A stretch of DNA of 64,000 nt, from assembly GCA_937125395.1 (NCBI GenBank), contig CAKZLI010000054.1:176839-240838 (forward strand), written 5' to 3'. Numbering within the stretch: position 1 is the stretch's first letter; every line of letters starts with the position of its first letter. Both the position numbers and the translations under genes were made by a program. Positions 29,445 through 37,697 of this stretch are shown piece after piece. The notes beneath the pieces were generated by a model. The model worked only from the letters and a program-made list of their open reading frames with translations, was not told the DNA's origin and made no database searches. This stretch comes from an uncultured Glaciecola sp. GTDB lineage: Bacteria > Pseudomonadota > Gammaproteobacteria > Enterobacterales > Alteromonadaceae.

Positions 29445-29981
29445 TTAACGCGTTAATTTGGGGCGGTGGGATGCATGTGCATATACCTCCCCTTTTTGTT
29501 CTAGATGCGTTAAGTATACTCTAACATCGAACTCTATCTGATGATAATCGGGTAACATATGTTGGCACAGTTGATAAAACGCTTTGTTGTGGTCTTTTTC
29601 TTTCAGATGCGCTAATTCATGCACAACAATCATGTGTAAAAAAGCCTCAGGGGTATGTTTAAATAACGTACTGACCCGAATTTCATTTTTACTTTTGAGT
29701 TTACCGCCCTGCACTCTAGACACAAAACTGTGCAACCCGAGGGCGTTATTGACCACGTGGATTTTTTTATCAAACACAACTTTGCTCAGTGGTGGAGATT
29801 TTTTGAGATACTGGTTTTTGATATCAAGCACATACTCACGCAGCGCAGCATCATTTGGGACAGTGTGACTGGTAGGGTATTTTTGTAACAAGTAATCGGT
29901 CAGGCGATCTTGCTCAAGTAACTGAGCAATTTGATCTTGTAATTGGGCAGAATATGCGGATAAATAATTGGGTGTAGACAC
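29445..29981 (-). CDS. YgjP-type (DUF45) zinc metallopeptidase-like protein
   Basis: A 178-residue protein with the zincin motif VVHELAHLKEKDHNKAF near residue 117 (HELAH plus a downstream His) and the family block HSFVSRVQGGKLKSKNEIRV before it. This is the YgjP/SprT-like metallopeptidase fold, whose cellular target is not established. It is followed by yacL in the same direction. To its right a 500-base stretch without an intact gene begins. Confidence 0.8.
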   Translation of the reverse strand: MSTPNYLSAYSAQLQDQIAQLLEQDRLTDYLLQKYPTSHTVPNDAALREYVLDIKNQYLKKSPPLSKVVFDKKIHVVNNALGLHSFVSRVQGGKLKSKNEIRVSTLFKHTPEAFLHMIVVHELAHLKEKDHNKAFYQLCQHMLPDYHQIEFDVRVYLTHLEQKGEVYAHASHRPKLTR

Positions 29982-30504
29982 GGATCACGGCTGGTTAACT
30001 AATATAATATTATTGTACCGTGAGTCTGAATGATTGTCTTTAGTAACGAAGTTGTAAGTTTAGCGCGCTTTACTATGTTAACCAAATTGGCAAATGCGTC
30101 TATCAACACAACTTATCATCATTAATAAAATCTATACATTGTTAACATTAATCGATTACTTTTTCCATTAGTGCCCCCTAATACGTTACTCATTGCAAAA
30201 GCAGTGTGAAATAAGGCTTTATTTTATGACAGATTCGATCTTAAACGACCGCGAAAGTACATTTATATTGTACGAATTTTTGCATACACAAAAGGTTCTG
30301 TCACGCGCCAGATATGCAGGAAGCGTGGTTTTAGATAGTTGGTGTTGGGGGTATTAAGTTATAACGTCATTGCCTAATGAGTTTGCTATTTGATGGTTCA
30401 ATATAAAACTAAAATACGTGCTTTTGGACAGTTATATTTTTTTTCATTTATTTATAAGGTAGTGCCTGAACATAACTGTTCAATAACTATTAATGGAGAA
30501 ATAT
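29982..30504. other. Intergenic stretch with a gene remnant and the microcin promoter region
   Basis: About 520 bases without an intact gene. The left part (29982-30225) is AT-rich and shows nothing I can name. 30226-30357 is an acyl-CoA dehydrogenase remnant (separate entry). 30360-30504 is AT-rich and must hold the promoter and ribosome site (GGAG at about 30494) of the microcin-like gene. Confidence 0.6.
30226..30357 (+). pseudogene. Acyl-CoA dehydrogenase N-terminal remnant
   Basis: An open frame of 43 codons from ATG 30226 to TAA 30357. It contains ILNDRESTFILYEFL, HTQKVLSRARYA and SVVLDS, which resemble the extreme N-terminus of one acyl-CoA dehydrogenase subgroup (L-x-D-R-x-x-x-F-x-L-Y-E-x-L then R-x-R-Y-A/F). 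The remaining ~550 residues are absent. It lies just where ordinary genes give way to accessory ones, so it may mark a junction where the rest of the gene was lost. Confidence 0.55.
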
Positions 30505-30777
30505 ATGAGGTATCTAAATAATAAAGAAATAGCATGTGTATCGGGCGGTTTTGGTCCTATGGGCGCAGTATTAGGTGGGATCACCGGTGGTGTATCTGCT
30601 GCAGCTTCAGGTGGTGATTCAAGAGCAATTTTACATGGTGTTGTATTTGGAGCAATATCAGGATTAACTGGCGGCTTAGCTGCAGCCACAAGTGGGTTCG
30701 TGAGACTTGGTTGGGGTATACGTTCAGTCGCAACAGGTGCTATTGGTGGAATAGATCCAGATTCTTCTAAAAAATAA
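30505..30777 (+). CDS. Class II microcin/bacteriocin-like precursor with double-glycine leader
   Basis: A 90-residue precursor. I choose ATG 30505 because GGAG lies 8 bases upstream; the ATG at 30493 sits on that site. The leader MRYLNNKEIACVSGG matches double-glycine leaders cut by C39-peptidase ABC exporters (L-x-x-x-E-I-x-x-V-S-G-G). The predicted mature part of about 75 residues is very rich in Gly and Ala with hydrophobic runs (GAVLGGITGGVSAAASGG, ISGLTGGLAAATSG) and no cysteines, like membrane-active class II microcins and bacteriocins. No processing exporter is in the window. A second small membrane-protein gene follows by 50 bases. Confidence 0.72.
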   Translation: MRYLNNKEIACVSGGFGPMGAVLGGITGGVSAAASGGDSRAILHGVVFGAISGLTGGLAAATSGFVRLGWGIRSVATGAIGGIDPDSSKK

Positions 30778-30826
30778 TATTTTGCGTATGCTATGTAATT
30801 AATACCCTATTCTTATAAGGATATTT

Positions 30827-31150
30827 ATGAATATTAAAGCGTTGTATATCAAACATTGTTCTCTTTACACACGTTGGGATGATAAAGAAATTTATCAGTG
30901 GGAGTCTCGTCGTGTAAAAGGTAAATTAATGTATATCTGCGTAAGCGGTATTGGCTGGTATGGTTGTATTTTGTTTTTCGGGATCATGTTGGCTACATTC
31001 CATTTAGCAGGGCAAAGTGATAATTCGGTGACTATGGATAGACTAATCTTAACCAATATCGCTTTATGTAGTTTATCAGGGATGATATTTGGTCTTGTTA
31101 CATGGCATGCAACTGAATACAGTTATTTACATCATAGAGGAGATGGTTGA
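30827..31150 (+). CDS. Small two-helix membrane protein, possible immunity protein
   Basis: A 107-residue protein with AAGGA 9 bases before its ATG and two hydrophobic segments (about residues 36-60 and 72-92). It follows the microcin-like gene in the same direction. Bacteriocin genes are usually followed by a small membrane immunity gene, so I infer that role; nothing in the sequence itself proves it. No known family recognised. Confidence 0.55.
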   Translation: MNIKALYIKHCSLYTRWDDKEIYQWESRRVKGKLMYICVSGIGWYGCILFFGIMLATFHLAGQSDNSVTMDRLILTNIALCSLSGMIFGLVTWHATEYSYLHHRGDG

Positions 31151-31182
31151 TTCGTTATGGTGCCCCCCACGATGTTAAGCAC

Positions 31183-32502
31183 CTAATTTGCATCAATCTT
31201 AAAATCATTATGAAGCCCATGCCAATGGGCTTTCAGTACGTTTTTATGGGTATCATCCATGGGTAACGATTTAAGCGCTTGAGGCCATAGGTCCCTTGCT
31301 TTAAGCAAAGTATCATCTAGATGCGGTTTGATCGCTCGCCAAGGAATGCCTGATTTTTCCGCCCACCATTTAAAATGCATCATTGATACAACATACCAGT
31401 CCTTCGTTTTTCCAAGATTGAGCGCATACTGGCTTTCGTTTTCAATATATACTTTGGTGGTTACAATATCATAGGCCGGCGAGAGGCGAGGAGAAAACTT
31501 ATCGGGGTATAAAAAACTCCAATTCTTTAGGTGCGCATCGCCATTAGCTAGTAGAATATTCACTAATAACCGCCTTGCTAGTTGCTGTGCGTCTGCTAGT
31601 CCATCACCAGAAAAACCGTAAATGACCTTGCCAAGAACCTCATAATTGGCTGAGTTATATTTTTCGTGTGGGTATTTCACCAACACTTGGGCAAAGTCTT
31701 CCATATGGACTCGTAGGGTCTTTATTTGCTCAACAGAAAATGCGTTATTAACTGTGCGGTCAAAACGTTTGATAGCAAAAGCATGTTTTTCGTTCGGTAA
31801 ATTAATTTTTGGAAGGTTATCAAGTTTATTAAGCTCAACAAGTTTTATTTCTGGAATATTAATGCCCACCATCGCCGCTAATGACATGGCAGTATATTCG
31901 TTCAAAGGCACAAATTTGTGCTGAGTTGAAGGAGTTTTGATGATCCAATCACCCAGTTCATCTCCCTTGAATAAATTATAACGCCCGTCTTTTTCTCTCA
32001 TAGAAAACTTCATTTGCACACCAGCTAAGGAGAACTTACTATCTCTGTCACTTGTGCTTAGAACATCACTATCAAACTTAACTGCCCTAGCCTTTCCGTG
32101 TGTATTGAGTACATAGTCTGGCACGTCCTCTGGCTCCATAGGCTTGACTTCAATTGCCCCGGGTAGATCCGAACCAAGGTACGAAAGGATGTGAAACTCA
32201 TTATCGACATGCACTTTTAAACCTTGTGCGATAAGCTCACGTAAGGTACCTTCTGGTAATAAGTTTGAAAGCACAGGATGGAGTCGCTGATTCCTTGCCC
32301 ACGGCCCTGCCATTAGTTTTTTTGCATTTGGAAAATTAGGGTGTGTAATTAAGCTGAATGTTGGACGCTCAGGATTATTTTTGAATGTTTCCGCAAAACT
32401 CAATACATTACGACCATTCTTAGATCCAGTCAGATAACCAACAAGCTCACCATGAATTGAAAGTTGTAAAACATTTACATCATCAAATATATGTGAGTTC
32501 AT
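31183..32502 (-). CDS. hipA: HipA-family serine/threonine kinase toxin
   Basis: A 439-residue HipA-like kinase. The N-terminal HipA domain (about 10-115) has LHPVLSNLLPEGTLRELIA; the kinase core contains DSKFSLAGVQMKFSM (G-loop/regulatory Ser region), HAFAIKRFDR, the catalytic LLANGDAHLKNWS and the metal-binding SPAYDIVTT. HipA toxins phosphorylate aminoacyl-tRNA synthetases and cause dormancy when not held by HipB. It overlaps hipB by 4 bases (ATGA), the usual antitoxin-first order. The catalytic residues appear intact, so it may be active. Confidence 0.93.
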   Translation of the reverse strand: MNSHIFDDVNVLQLSIHGELVGYLTGSKNGRNVLSFAETFKNNPERPTFSLITHPNFPNAKKLMAGPWARNQRLHPVLSNLLPEGTLRELIAQGLKVHVDNEFHILSYLGSDLPGAIEVKPMEPEDVPDYVLNTHGKARAVKFDSDVLSTSDRDSKFSLAGVQMKFSMREKDGRYNLFKGDELGDWIIKTPSTQHKFVPLNEYTAMSLAAMVGINIPEIKLVELNKLDNLPKINLPNEKHAFAIKRFDRTVNNAFSVEQIKTLRVHMEDFAQVLVKYPHEKYNSANYEVLGKVIYGFSGDGLADAQQLARRLLVNILLANGDAHLKNWSFLYPDKFSPRLSPAYDIVTTKVYIENESQYALNLGKTKDWYVVSMMHFKWWAEKSGIPWRAIKPHLDDTLLKARDLWPQALKSLPMDDTHKNVLKAHWHGLHNDFKIDAN

Positions 32503-32822
32503 TCGTTCTCTCCCAACAATTCATGCCATGGATCATCGCTTAATAACTTGTTTTGTACTGAGATGGATTGCTCAGTCTCCGCAGATGCAATTGTATCGTT
32601 GGCCAGAACAGCCTGTACTGCATTTAATTTTTCTTGCGGGATAAGTAATAATTCACTTTTAAGCCCCTTGGCAACCAACTCTAGAGTATCAAGCCGAGGA
32701 TTACCTTTGGATTCTAGTCTCTGATATTGCTGGCGTGAGATACCAACACGTAACATCATGTCGTTTTGTTTAAAGGCTAACGCTATACGACGATTTTTTA
32801 TTTGTTTAAGAAGAGAACTCAT
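32499..32822 (-). CDS. hipB: HipB-like antitoxin, XRE-family regulator
   Basis: A 107-residue protein with an N-terminal helix-turn-helix (RIALAFKQNDMMLRVGISRQ then QYQRLESKGNPRLDTLELVA) and a polar C-terminal tail. It precedes and overlaps hipA. HipB proteins bind both HipA and operators in their own promoter; inverted repeats suited to this lie directly upstream at 32828-32896. Confidence 0.9.
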   Translation of the reverse strand: MSSLLKQIKNRRIALAFKQNDMMLRVGISRQQYQRLESKGNPRLDTLELVAKGLKSELLLIPQEKLNAVQAVLANDTIASAETEQSISVQNKLLSDDPWHELLGENE

Positions 32823-32827
32823 AATGA

Positions 32828-32896
32828 AACATATATGTTGCTAATTTAAAATTAGAAACATATTAATTGCTTTTTAATAAAATAGCAACATATGTA
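32828..32896. promoter_or_regulatory. Inverted repeats, candidate HipB operators
   Basis: AACATATATGTTGCTA at 32828-32843 and TAGCAACATATGTA at 32883-32896 are inverted copies of one sequence, 39 bases apart, with a perfect CTAATTT-A-AAATTAG palindrome at 32841-32855 between them. They lie within 75 bases of the hipB start, the expected place for autoregulation by HipB. The right arm falls in the start of the broken satD copy. Confidence 0.5.
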
Positions 32897-33380
32897 TTGC
32901 CAATAGGAGATATTGTTCATTCAACAAAGATGACAGATACACTTTATCAAGTAACTCTGGATTGCTTGCGTGATAGTTTTGAGCCTATGCAACTTAGCTC
33001 GCCTGACGCTGCTAAGATATACCGGGGTGATGGCTTTCAAGTACAATTTAGCAATCCACGTGACGCCCTCAAACAGACCCTATTATTAAAACTGGCCTTG
33101 CATTCTTGCGCTGTATCGCCCAAACCTATATTGACAACTTTGTCATTGGCGTTTGGTGATTATACTAAGCTTGACGAAAACCGAATACATCTTCAGGACC
33201 TGTTTTTGTCAGCTCTGGTAGGGGCTTAGAGCATACTGCGCGCGGTGATTTATCGATACATCTGGCAGAGACGGCGACTCTACAAGCACAAGCTAGGCTG
33301 CTATATCAATATATAGAACATGATTGTCCTGAGCATCATGTGTTAGCCGAGTTAGCAGGAACAGTCATTTGCGATGATTA
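32867..33380 (+). pseudogene. Broken satD copy
   Basis: This is a decayed copy of the satD gene found intact at 58020-58673, in the same orientation. Reading from 32893 it matches from GDIVHSTKMTDTLYQ through RGDGFQVQF to LTTLSLAFG. It then loses one base near 33175 (GACGAAAACC where the intact copy has GACGTGAAACC), which shifts the frame and gives a stop at 33229. Matching DNA continues at about 33231-33363, but with the segment between the HLAE and QARLLYQYIEHDCPEHHVLA parts deleted. By eye the remaining DNA is in the high 80s percent identical. The start codon context is also lost, so no SatD protein is expected. Confidence 0.88.
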
Positions 33381-33514
33381 GCAGCATATTTTTGGCTGAT
33401 TTAATTTTTAGCTATTTTTGAGAGTCGAGGAAAGTTAGACCGTTACAGATGTCCTAGAGATATTTATTGGTTTTATGTGCACGTATGCTAGTATATGCAC
33501 AAATTAATGCATTT

Positions 33515-33543
33515 TTAGTGCATGTGTTTTAAACGTGCACTAA
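33515..33543. promoter_or_regulatory. Palindrome before fic gene, candidate operator
   Basis: TTAGTGCATGT (33515-33525) and ACGTGCACTAA (33533-33543) are inverted copies with one mismatch and a 7-base spacer. More TGCAC/GTGCA half-sites lie just left, at 33476-33512. They end 27 bases before the fic start, so they are likely bound by a regulator; the Fic protein's own C-terminal winged helix is a candidate. Confidence 0.5.
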
Positions 33544-33569
33544 TATCAAAGAAACAGTGACAAATACTA

Positions 33570-34655
33570 ATGACAGACATTAATGCAAATAGCTATGTAT
33601 TTACCCCGTTAACAAAACTTGGCGATATTGAAACTAAAGCGGTTCTAAAAGCGACAGCTAAAGCACATCAAGCACTGGGGGAATTAAAGGGACTCGCTGT
33701 TACTTTACCTAACCAATACATATTATTAGCGACCCTATCGCTACAGGAAGCGAAAGAAAGCTCTGAAATCGAAAATATCATCACAACACAAGATGATTTA
33801 TACCGCAGCCATTATCCAACTCAACAATTTACTTCTAACAACGCGAAGGAAGTTCATTGCTACGCCAAGGCGCTAGAAGTAGGCTACGAAATCGTAAAAA
33901 AAACCGGAATATTAACCAACAATACCATCATCGACATTCAGCGTATTATCGAACATAACGATGCAGGGTTTAGAAAACAAGGTGGTACAAAATTAGTGAA
34001 TCAACAATCTCAGCAAGTTGTTTATACTCCACCACAAACGGCTAATGAAATTATTCAATTAATGAGTGACTTAGAAGCGTTTATCAATAATGATGAACTC
34101 AACGACTATGACGACCTCGTTAAAATGGCATTGATCCACCATCAATTTGAAAGTATTCACCCATTTTATGATGGCAACGGTAGAACTGGACGCATTGTAA
34201 ATATACTATTTTTAAGTAAACAAAACTTGTTAGGTGCCCCTATATTGTATCTTTCAAGTTACTTAAACAAAAACAAAGCAGAATACTATGGACTGTTACA
34301 ACAAGTACGGCAAACCAATAACTGGGAGCCTTGGTTGCTATATATGCTAAAAGCGCTGCAAATAACCAGTCAAGACACTTTAGCAACCATAAAATCTATG
34401 ATGGCATTAATGCAAAAACATAAGCTCGTCATTAAAACGCAATTGCCAAAGTTATATAGCCATGAGTTGATTAATAACCTGTTTATACACCCCTATACAA
34501 AAGTGGAATTTTTAGTAAACGAGCTAAATATTCATCGTAATACGGCCAGTAAATACTTGAATCAGCTTGTTGATATTGGCGTATTAACCAAACACAAACT
34601 AGGTAAAGATAATTACTACCTAAACACCGAACTATTTAATTTGTTTACCAATTAA
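33570..34655 (+). CDS. Fic family protein (class II, with C-terminal winged helix)
   Basis: A 361-residue Fic protein, a family that usually transfers AMP from ATP to a hydroxyl of a target protein. The core motif HPFYDGNGRTGR near residue 200 keeps the catalytic His and the phosphate-binding G-N-G-R. The inhibitory motif S64-x-x-x-E68-N69 (SSEIEN) is in the N-terminal helix, placing it in class II with self-inhibition. Residues about 295-361 resemble a winged-helix DNA-binding domain (VNELNIHRNTASKYLNQLVD). It follows the broken satD, just as the second Fic gene lies beside the intact satD. Its target is unknown. About 170 bases without a recognised gene separate it from the next. Confidence 0.9.
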   Translation: MTDINANSYVFTPLTKLGDIETKAVLKATAKAHQALGELKGLAVTLPNQYILLATLSLQEAKESSEIENIITTQDDLYRSHYPTQQFTSNNAKEVHCYAKALEVGYEIVKKTGILTNNTIIDIQRIIEHNDAGFRKQGGTKLVNQQSQQVVYTPPQTANEIIQLMSDLEAFINNDELNDYDDLVKMALIHHQFESIHPFYDGNGRTGRIVNILFLSKQNLLGAPILYLSSYLNKNKAEYYGLLQQVRQTNNWEPWLLYMLKALQITSQDTLATIKSMMALMQKHKLVIKTQLPKLYSHELINNLFIHPYTKVEFLVNELNIHRNTASKYLNQLVDIGVLTKHKLGKDNYYLNTELFNLFTN

Positions 34656-34825
34656 CGCGTAAACAACTTAAGGAAATGCCGTTGCGTTAAACAAGTTAGT
34701 CACAGAAATTGACAATCTTGATTGGTATTCGACTAAAGAGGAAAGCTTGCTAGAAATAAATGCTAGTGAGAAAAAGTAAGATGCAGGGCAATATCATATC
34801 GTTATTTACAGCATAAACGAACAAC

Positions 34826-35266
34826 TTAGCTTTTTCGACATCTGAAGAATGCATTGGTCTCTAAACTCATTACGGTAACATCATGTTGATTTACCACTTC
34901 ATAATTCATGCATACCAAGCCAATACCAGGTTTACTTTCAGACAATCTACAGCTTTTGACACAACTCTTAACACTTAAAATATAGCCTGGATACACTGGT
35001 TTCAACCACTTAATATTATTCATACCAGGAGAGCCAAGCGCACCATTGTCTTCAGGAAAACTATCTACCAGCATACGCATGAACATCGCGCCAGTGTGCC
35101 AACCACTGGCACATAAATCGCCAAATAGGGATTGCTTAGCCGCCTCATCATCCAAATGAAAATACTGTGGATCGTATTTACCAGCAAACTCCTTCACTTC
35201 ACTCTCTGTTACCGTGTATGCACCAAATTGTGATGTTTGCTTTGGAAAAAAATCTTCAAAATACAT
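34826..35266 (-). CDS. MaoC-like dehydratase family protein
   Basis: A 146-residue hot-dog-fold protein of the MaoC/R-hydratase type. KYDPQYFHLDDEAAKQSLFG has the D-x-x-x-x-H hydratase motif and FGDLCASGWHTGAMFMRMLV follows it. Proteins of this shape hydrate enoyl-CoA double bonds. It is the last gene of the leftward phenylacetate cluster, 25 bases after the hydratase/dehydrogenase fusion. In that setting it may assist ring-opened intermediate processing (PaaZ carries its own MaoC domain) or act as an extra thioester hydratase. Confidence 0.85.
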   Translation of the reverse strand: MYFEDFFPKQTSQFGAYTVTESEVKEFAGKYDPQYFHLDDEAAKQSLFGDLCASGWHTGAMFMRMLVDSFPEDNGALGSPGMNNIKWLKPVYPGYILSVKSCVKSCRLSESKPGIGLVCMNYEVVNQHDVTVMSLETNAFFRCRKS

Positions 35267-35291
35267 GTATGGATAGTCCTATTTTTCGGCT

Positions 35292-37349
35292 TTAATTAGA
35301 CAGCATTTCATCGATGTAAGTTGAAGGCTTCCACCAGTCTTTACCGGTTTGTGCATGTAGTGCTAACAGGCGCTCCTTTACAACTGGCCAACCCATTGTT
35401 TTAGCATAAAACATAGGACCACCAAGATAACGAGGGAATCCATATCCGTTTAACCAAATTGTATCAATAATTTCAGCGTTATCTGCAATACCTTCTTTTA
35501 AGATATTAGCTCCTTCATTGATCAGCGCTAACATCAAACGCTCGCTAATTTCGTCATTGGTATAAGATTGTGGCTTAATATTAAGAGTCTCAGCGGCCAC
35601 TTTAAAAATAGGAATAACGCTTGGATCTGGCGAACGTTGTTTTTTATCATCATAAGAATAAAAACCCGCAGACGTTTTTTGTCCTAATCGCCCTTCTTCT
35701 ACCATCAAGTTGGCCGCCAAAAAGTAGCTTGGATCAGTTGATAAGTTGGGGTTTTCTTTACGCGCTTTGTACGCTATATCTATACCAGACATATCATTTA
35801 CGGCTAAGGGACCCATTGCCATTCCAAAATCAACAAGTGCCTTGTCTATTTGCTCAGGTGCGCAGCCTTCAAGCAACAAGTAATTTGCCTCTCTGCCGTA
35901 GCTTGCATACATGCGATTGCCGACAAACCCATAGCACATACCGACTAGAGCAGCTTGTTTATTGATCTTTTTGGCAAATACCATACAGCTTGCTATTACA
36001 CGTGTATCCACTTCTTTTGTTTTAACAATCTCAAGCAATTTCATGATGTGAGCAGGACTAAAGAAATGCAGGCCAATGACACGTTGTCGATGGGTCACAA
36101 CTGAAGCTATCTCATCAATATTGAGGTATGAAGTGTTACTCGCCAAAATACACTGTGCTGATACAGACTCTTCTAATTTAGAAAAAATATCTTGTTTGAC
36201 AGCCATACTCTCAAATGCAGCTTCTATAACTAAGTCAGAATCAGCAATAGTGTCGTATTGCGTAGTACCTATTAGGCGGGCAAGTTGTTGTTGTGCTTGT
36301 TCTTCTCTGATCCGGCCTTTCGACACAGAAGACGCTAATGTGTTGCGTATGAAAGTTAATCCGCGTTCTAAATTGTCGGCATTTATCTCTAACAAATAAA
36401 CATCTAAACCAGACGCTAGCAACGACATAGCAATGCCAGCTCCCATAGTGCCAGCACCAATGACAGTCACTTTATTAATTGGCATGATATCAACAGACTG
36501 AGAGTGCTTTAATGGCTTTTCTGCAGATTTTTCAGCAAAGAAAGCATAACGCATTGCGGCAGATTGCACTGAATCTCTAGACTCGACGAACAATTTCCGT
36601 TCGAGTTTCATGCCATCTATAAGCGAATGTGTTGTACTCGCTAAGACCGCTTCTACAGCGCGAAGCGGTGCATTTTGTCCCTTACGTTTAGCAGCTAACT
36701 TTAATCCATATTGCCTTGCTGACTCTGTGTCAGGATCGACTATTGCTGGGTAATCCGTTTTCTTGAATGTACGTTGCTCAATAATCGTTTGGGCAAAGGA
36801 CAACGCGCACTCTAACAAGTTGTCGTTGGTAACATCGTGAACTAAACTATCATCAGGTTTGTTAGGTAAATTAATAGGTTTACCGCCAATAATCATATCA
36901 AGCGACTGTTTAAGTCCGACCGTTCTTGGTAGTAATTGCGTGCCACCAGCCCCAGGAATTAAGCCTAAATTTACTTCTGGCATTCCAAGCTTAGTGCCAC
37001 TCATAGATACCCGATAATGACATGCTAAAGCAATCTCACATCCTCCACCAAGTACTGTGCCATGAATAGCCGCAATAACTGGAATATTCGAATTTGCAAT
37101 CGTCAATACAACATCTGGTAAGTGCGGTAGCAAAGGGGTTTTACCGAACTCTTTTATATCGGCACCGGCAATGAAAGTCCGGCCTTCGCAGATGATGATA
37201 ATTGCTCGAATATTAGCATCGGATTGCGCATCGTTTACTACATGCATAATTCCTGCTCTAACATCTACAGATAAAGCATTAACTGGCGGGTTGTTGATAG
37301 AAACAACAGAGATGTCGTGCTGAGTTGTAACGGATATTAAATTAGACAC
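35292..37349 (-). CDS. Enoyl-CoA hydratase/3-hydroxyacyl-CoA dehydrogenase fusion (PaaF + PaaH roles)
   Basis: A 685-residue bifunctional protein. Residues about 10-190 are a crotonase domain with FIAGADIKEFG and ALACHYRVSMSGTKLGMPE; residues about 290-475 are an NAD-binding dehydrogenase domain (TVIGAGTMGAGIAMSLLASG), with two C-terminal dehydrogenase domains after it. This is the FadB-like 'multifunctional enzyme' order. No separate paaF or paaH gene is in the cluster, so this protein most likely performs both: hydration of 2,3-dehydroadipyl-CoA and oxidation of 3-hydroxyadipyl-CoA. It lies between the EthD and MaoC genes in the paa cluster. Confidence 0.88.
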   Translation of the reverse strand: MSNLISVTTQHDISVVSINNPPVNALSVDVRAGIMHVVNDAQSDANIRAIIIICEGRTFIAGADIKEFGKTPLLPHLPDVVLTIANSNIPVIAAIHGTVLGGGCEIALACHYRVSMSGTKLGMPEVNLGLIPGAGGTQLLPRTVGLKQSLDMIIGGKPINLPNKPDDSLVHDVTNDNLLECALSFAQTIIEQRTFKKTDYPAIVDPDTESARQYGLKLAAKRKGQNAPLRAVEAVLASTTHSLIDGMKLERKLFVESRDSVQSAAMRYAFFAEKSAEKPLKHSQSVDIMPINKVTVIGAGTMGAGIAMSLLASGLDVYLLEINADNLERGLTFIRNTLASSVSKGRIREEQAQQQLARLIGTTQYDTIADSDLVIEAAFESMAVKQDIFSKLEESVSAQCILASNTSYLNIDEIASVVTHRQRVIGLHFFSPAHIMKLLEIVKTKEVDTRVIASCMVFAKKINKQAALVGMCYGFVGNRMYASYGREANYLLLEGCAPEQIDKALVDFGMAMGPLAVNDMSGIDIAYKARKENPNLSTDPSYFLAANLMVEEGRLGQKTSAGFYSYDDKKQRSPDPSVIPIFKVAAETLNIKPQSYTNDEISERLMLALINEGANILKEGIADNAEIIDTIWLNGYGFPRYLGGPMFYAKTMGWPVVKERLLALHAQTGKDWWKPSTYIDEMLSN

Positions 37350-37371
37350 GGAGTACGTAACCTCTTATTGT

Positions 37372-37686
37372 TTAACAAGTAATAGCTTCACTAAGTTGAA
37401 TTATTGGCTCAATACTGGTGAAATTTATGATATCTGCACCCACTTCTTTTCCACTGGCTTTGATAGCATTTAAAAATGATGGCTGGTCCGTAAAAGTTAG
37501 GTAGGCTATCGCTAGGTATGGCGCTGCATTTTTTCCAGATTTGGTCAATGCGATATCCAAGTCTATGGATTCTAAGCCATGTGGTTTATACAGCTGAGTA
37601 ACAAGAGGTAAATGTGTTTGTTGATAGTAGTCGAAATCAAAACGTTCTTCATTCAAATTGGGGTACATAACGGCCAAACGGATCAT
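37372..37686 (-). CDS. EthD family protein
   Basis: A 104-residue ferredoxin-like-fold protein: MIRLAVMYPN at the start, DYYQQTHLPLVTQLYKPHGL near residue 20. This is the EthD family, dimeric alpha-beta-barrel proteins often beside oxygenase or ring-degradation genes. Its precise role is unknown. It sits between paaX and the hydratase/dehydrogenase fusion with 11 and 22 bases of spacing, which places it in the paa operon and suggests a supporting job in aromatic acid breakdown. Confidence 0.8.
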   Translation of the reverse strand: MIRLAVMYPNLNEERFDFDYYQQTHLPLVTQLYKPHGLESIDLDIALTKSGKNAAPYLAIAYLTFTDQPSFLNAIKASGKEVGADIINFTSIEPIIQLSEAITC

Positions 37687-37697
37687 TTTTATGTCCT

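Noticed and set aside
34650..34825. Possible integron attC site or short gene after the first Fic gene
   Set aside because: GTTAAAC-like and CGTAAAC-like stretches occur, but no paired core sites or hairpin of the right size; a 28-residue frame ending near 34779 has no recognisable family.
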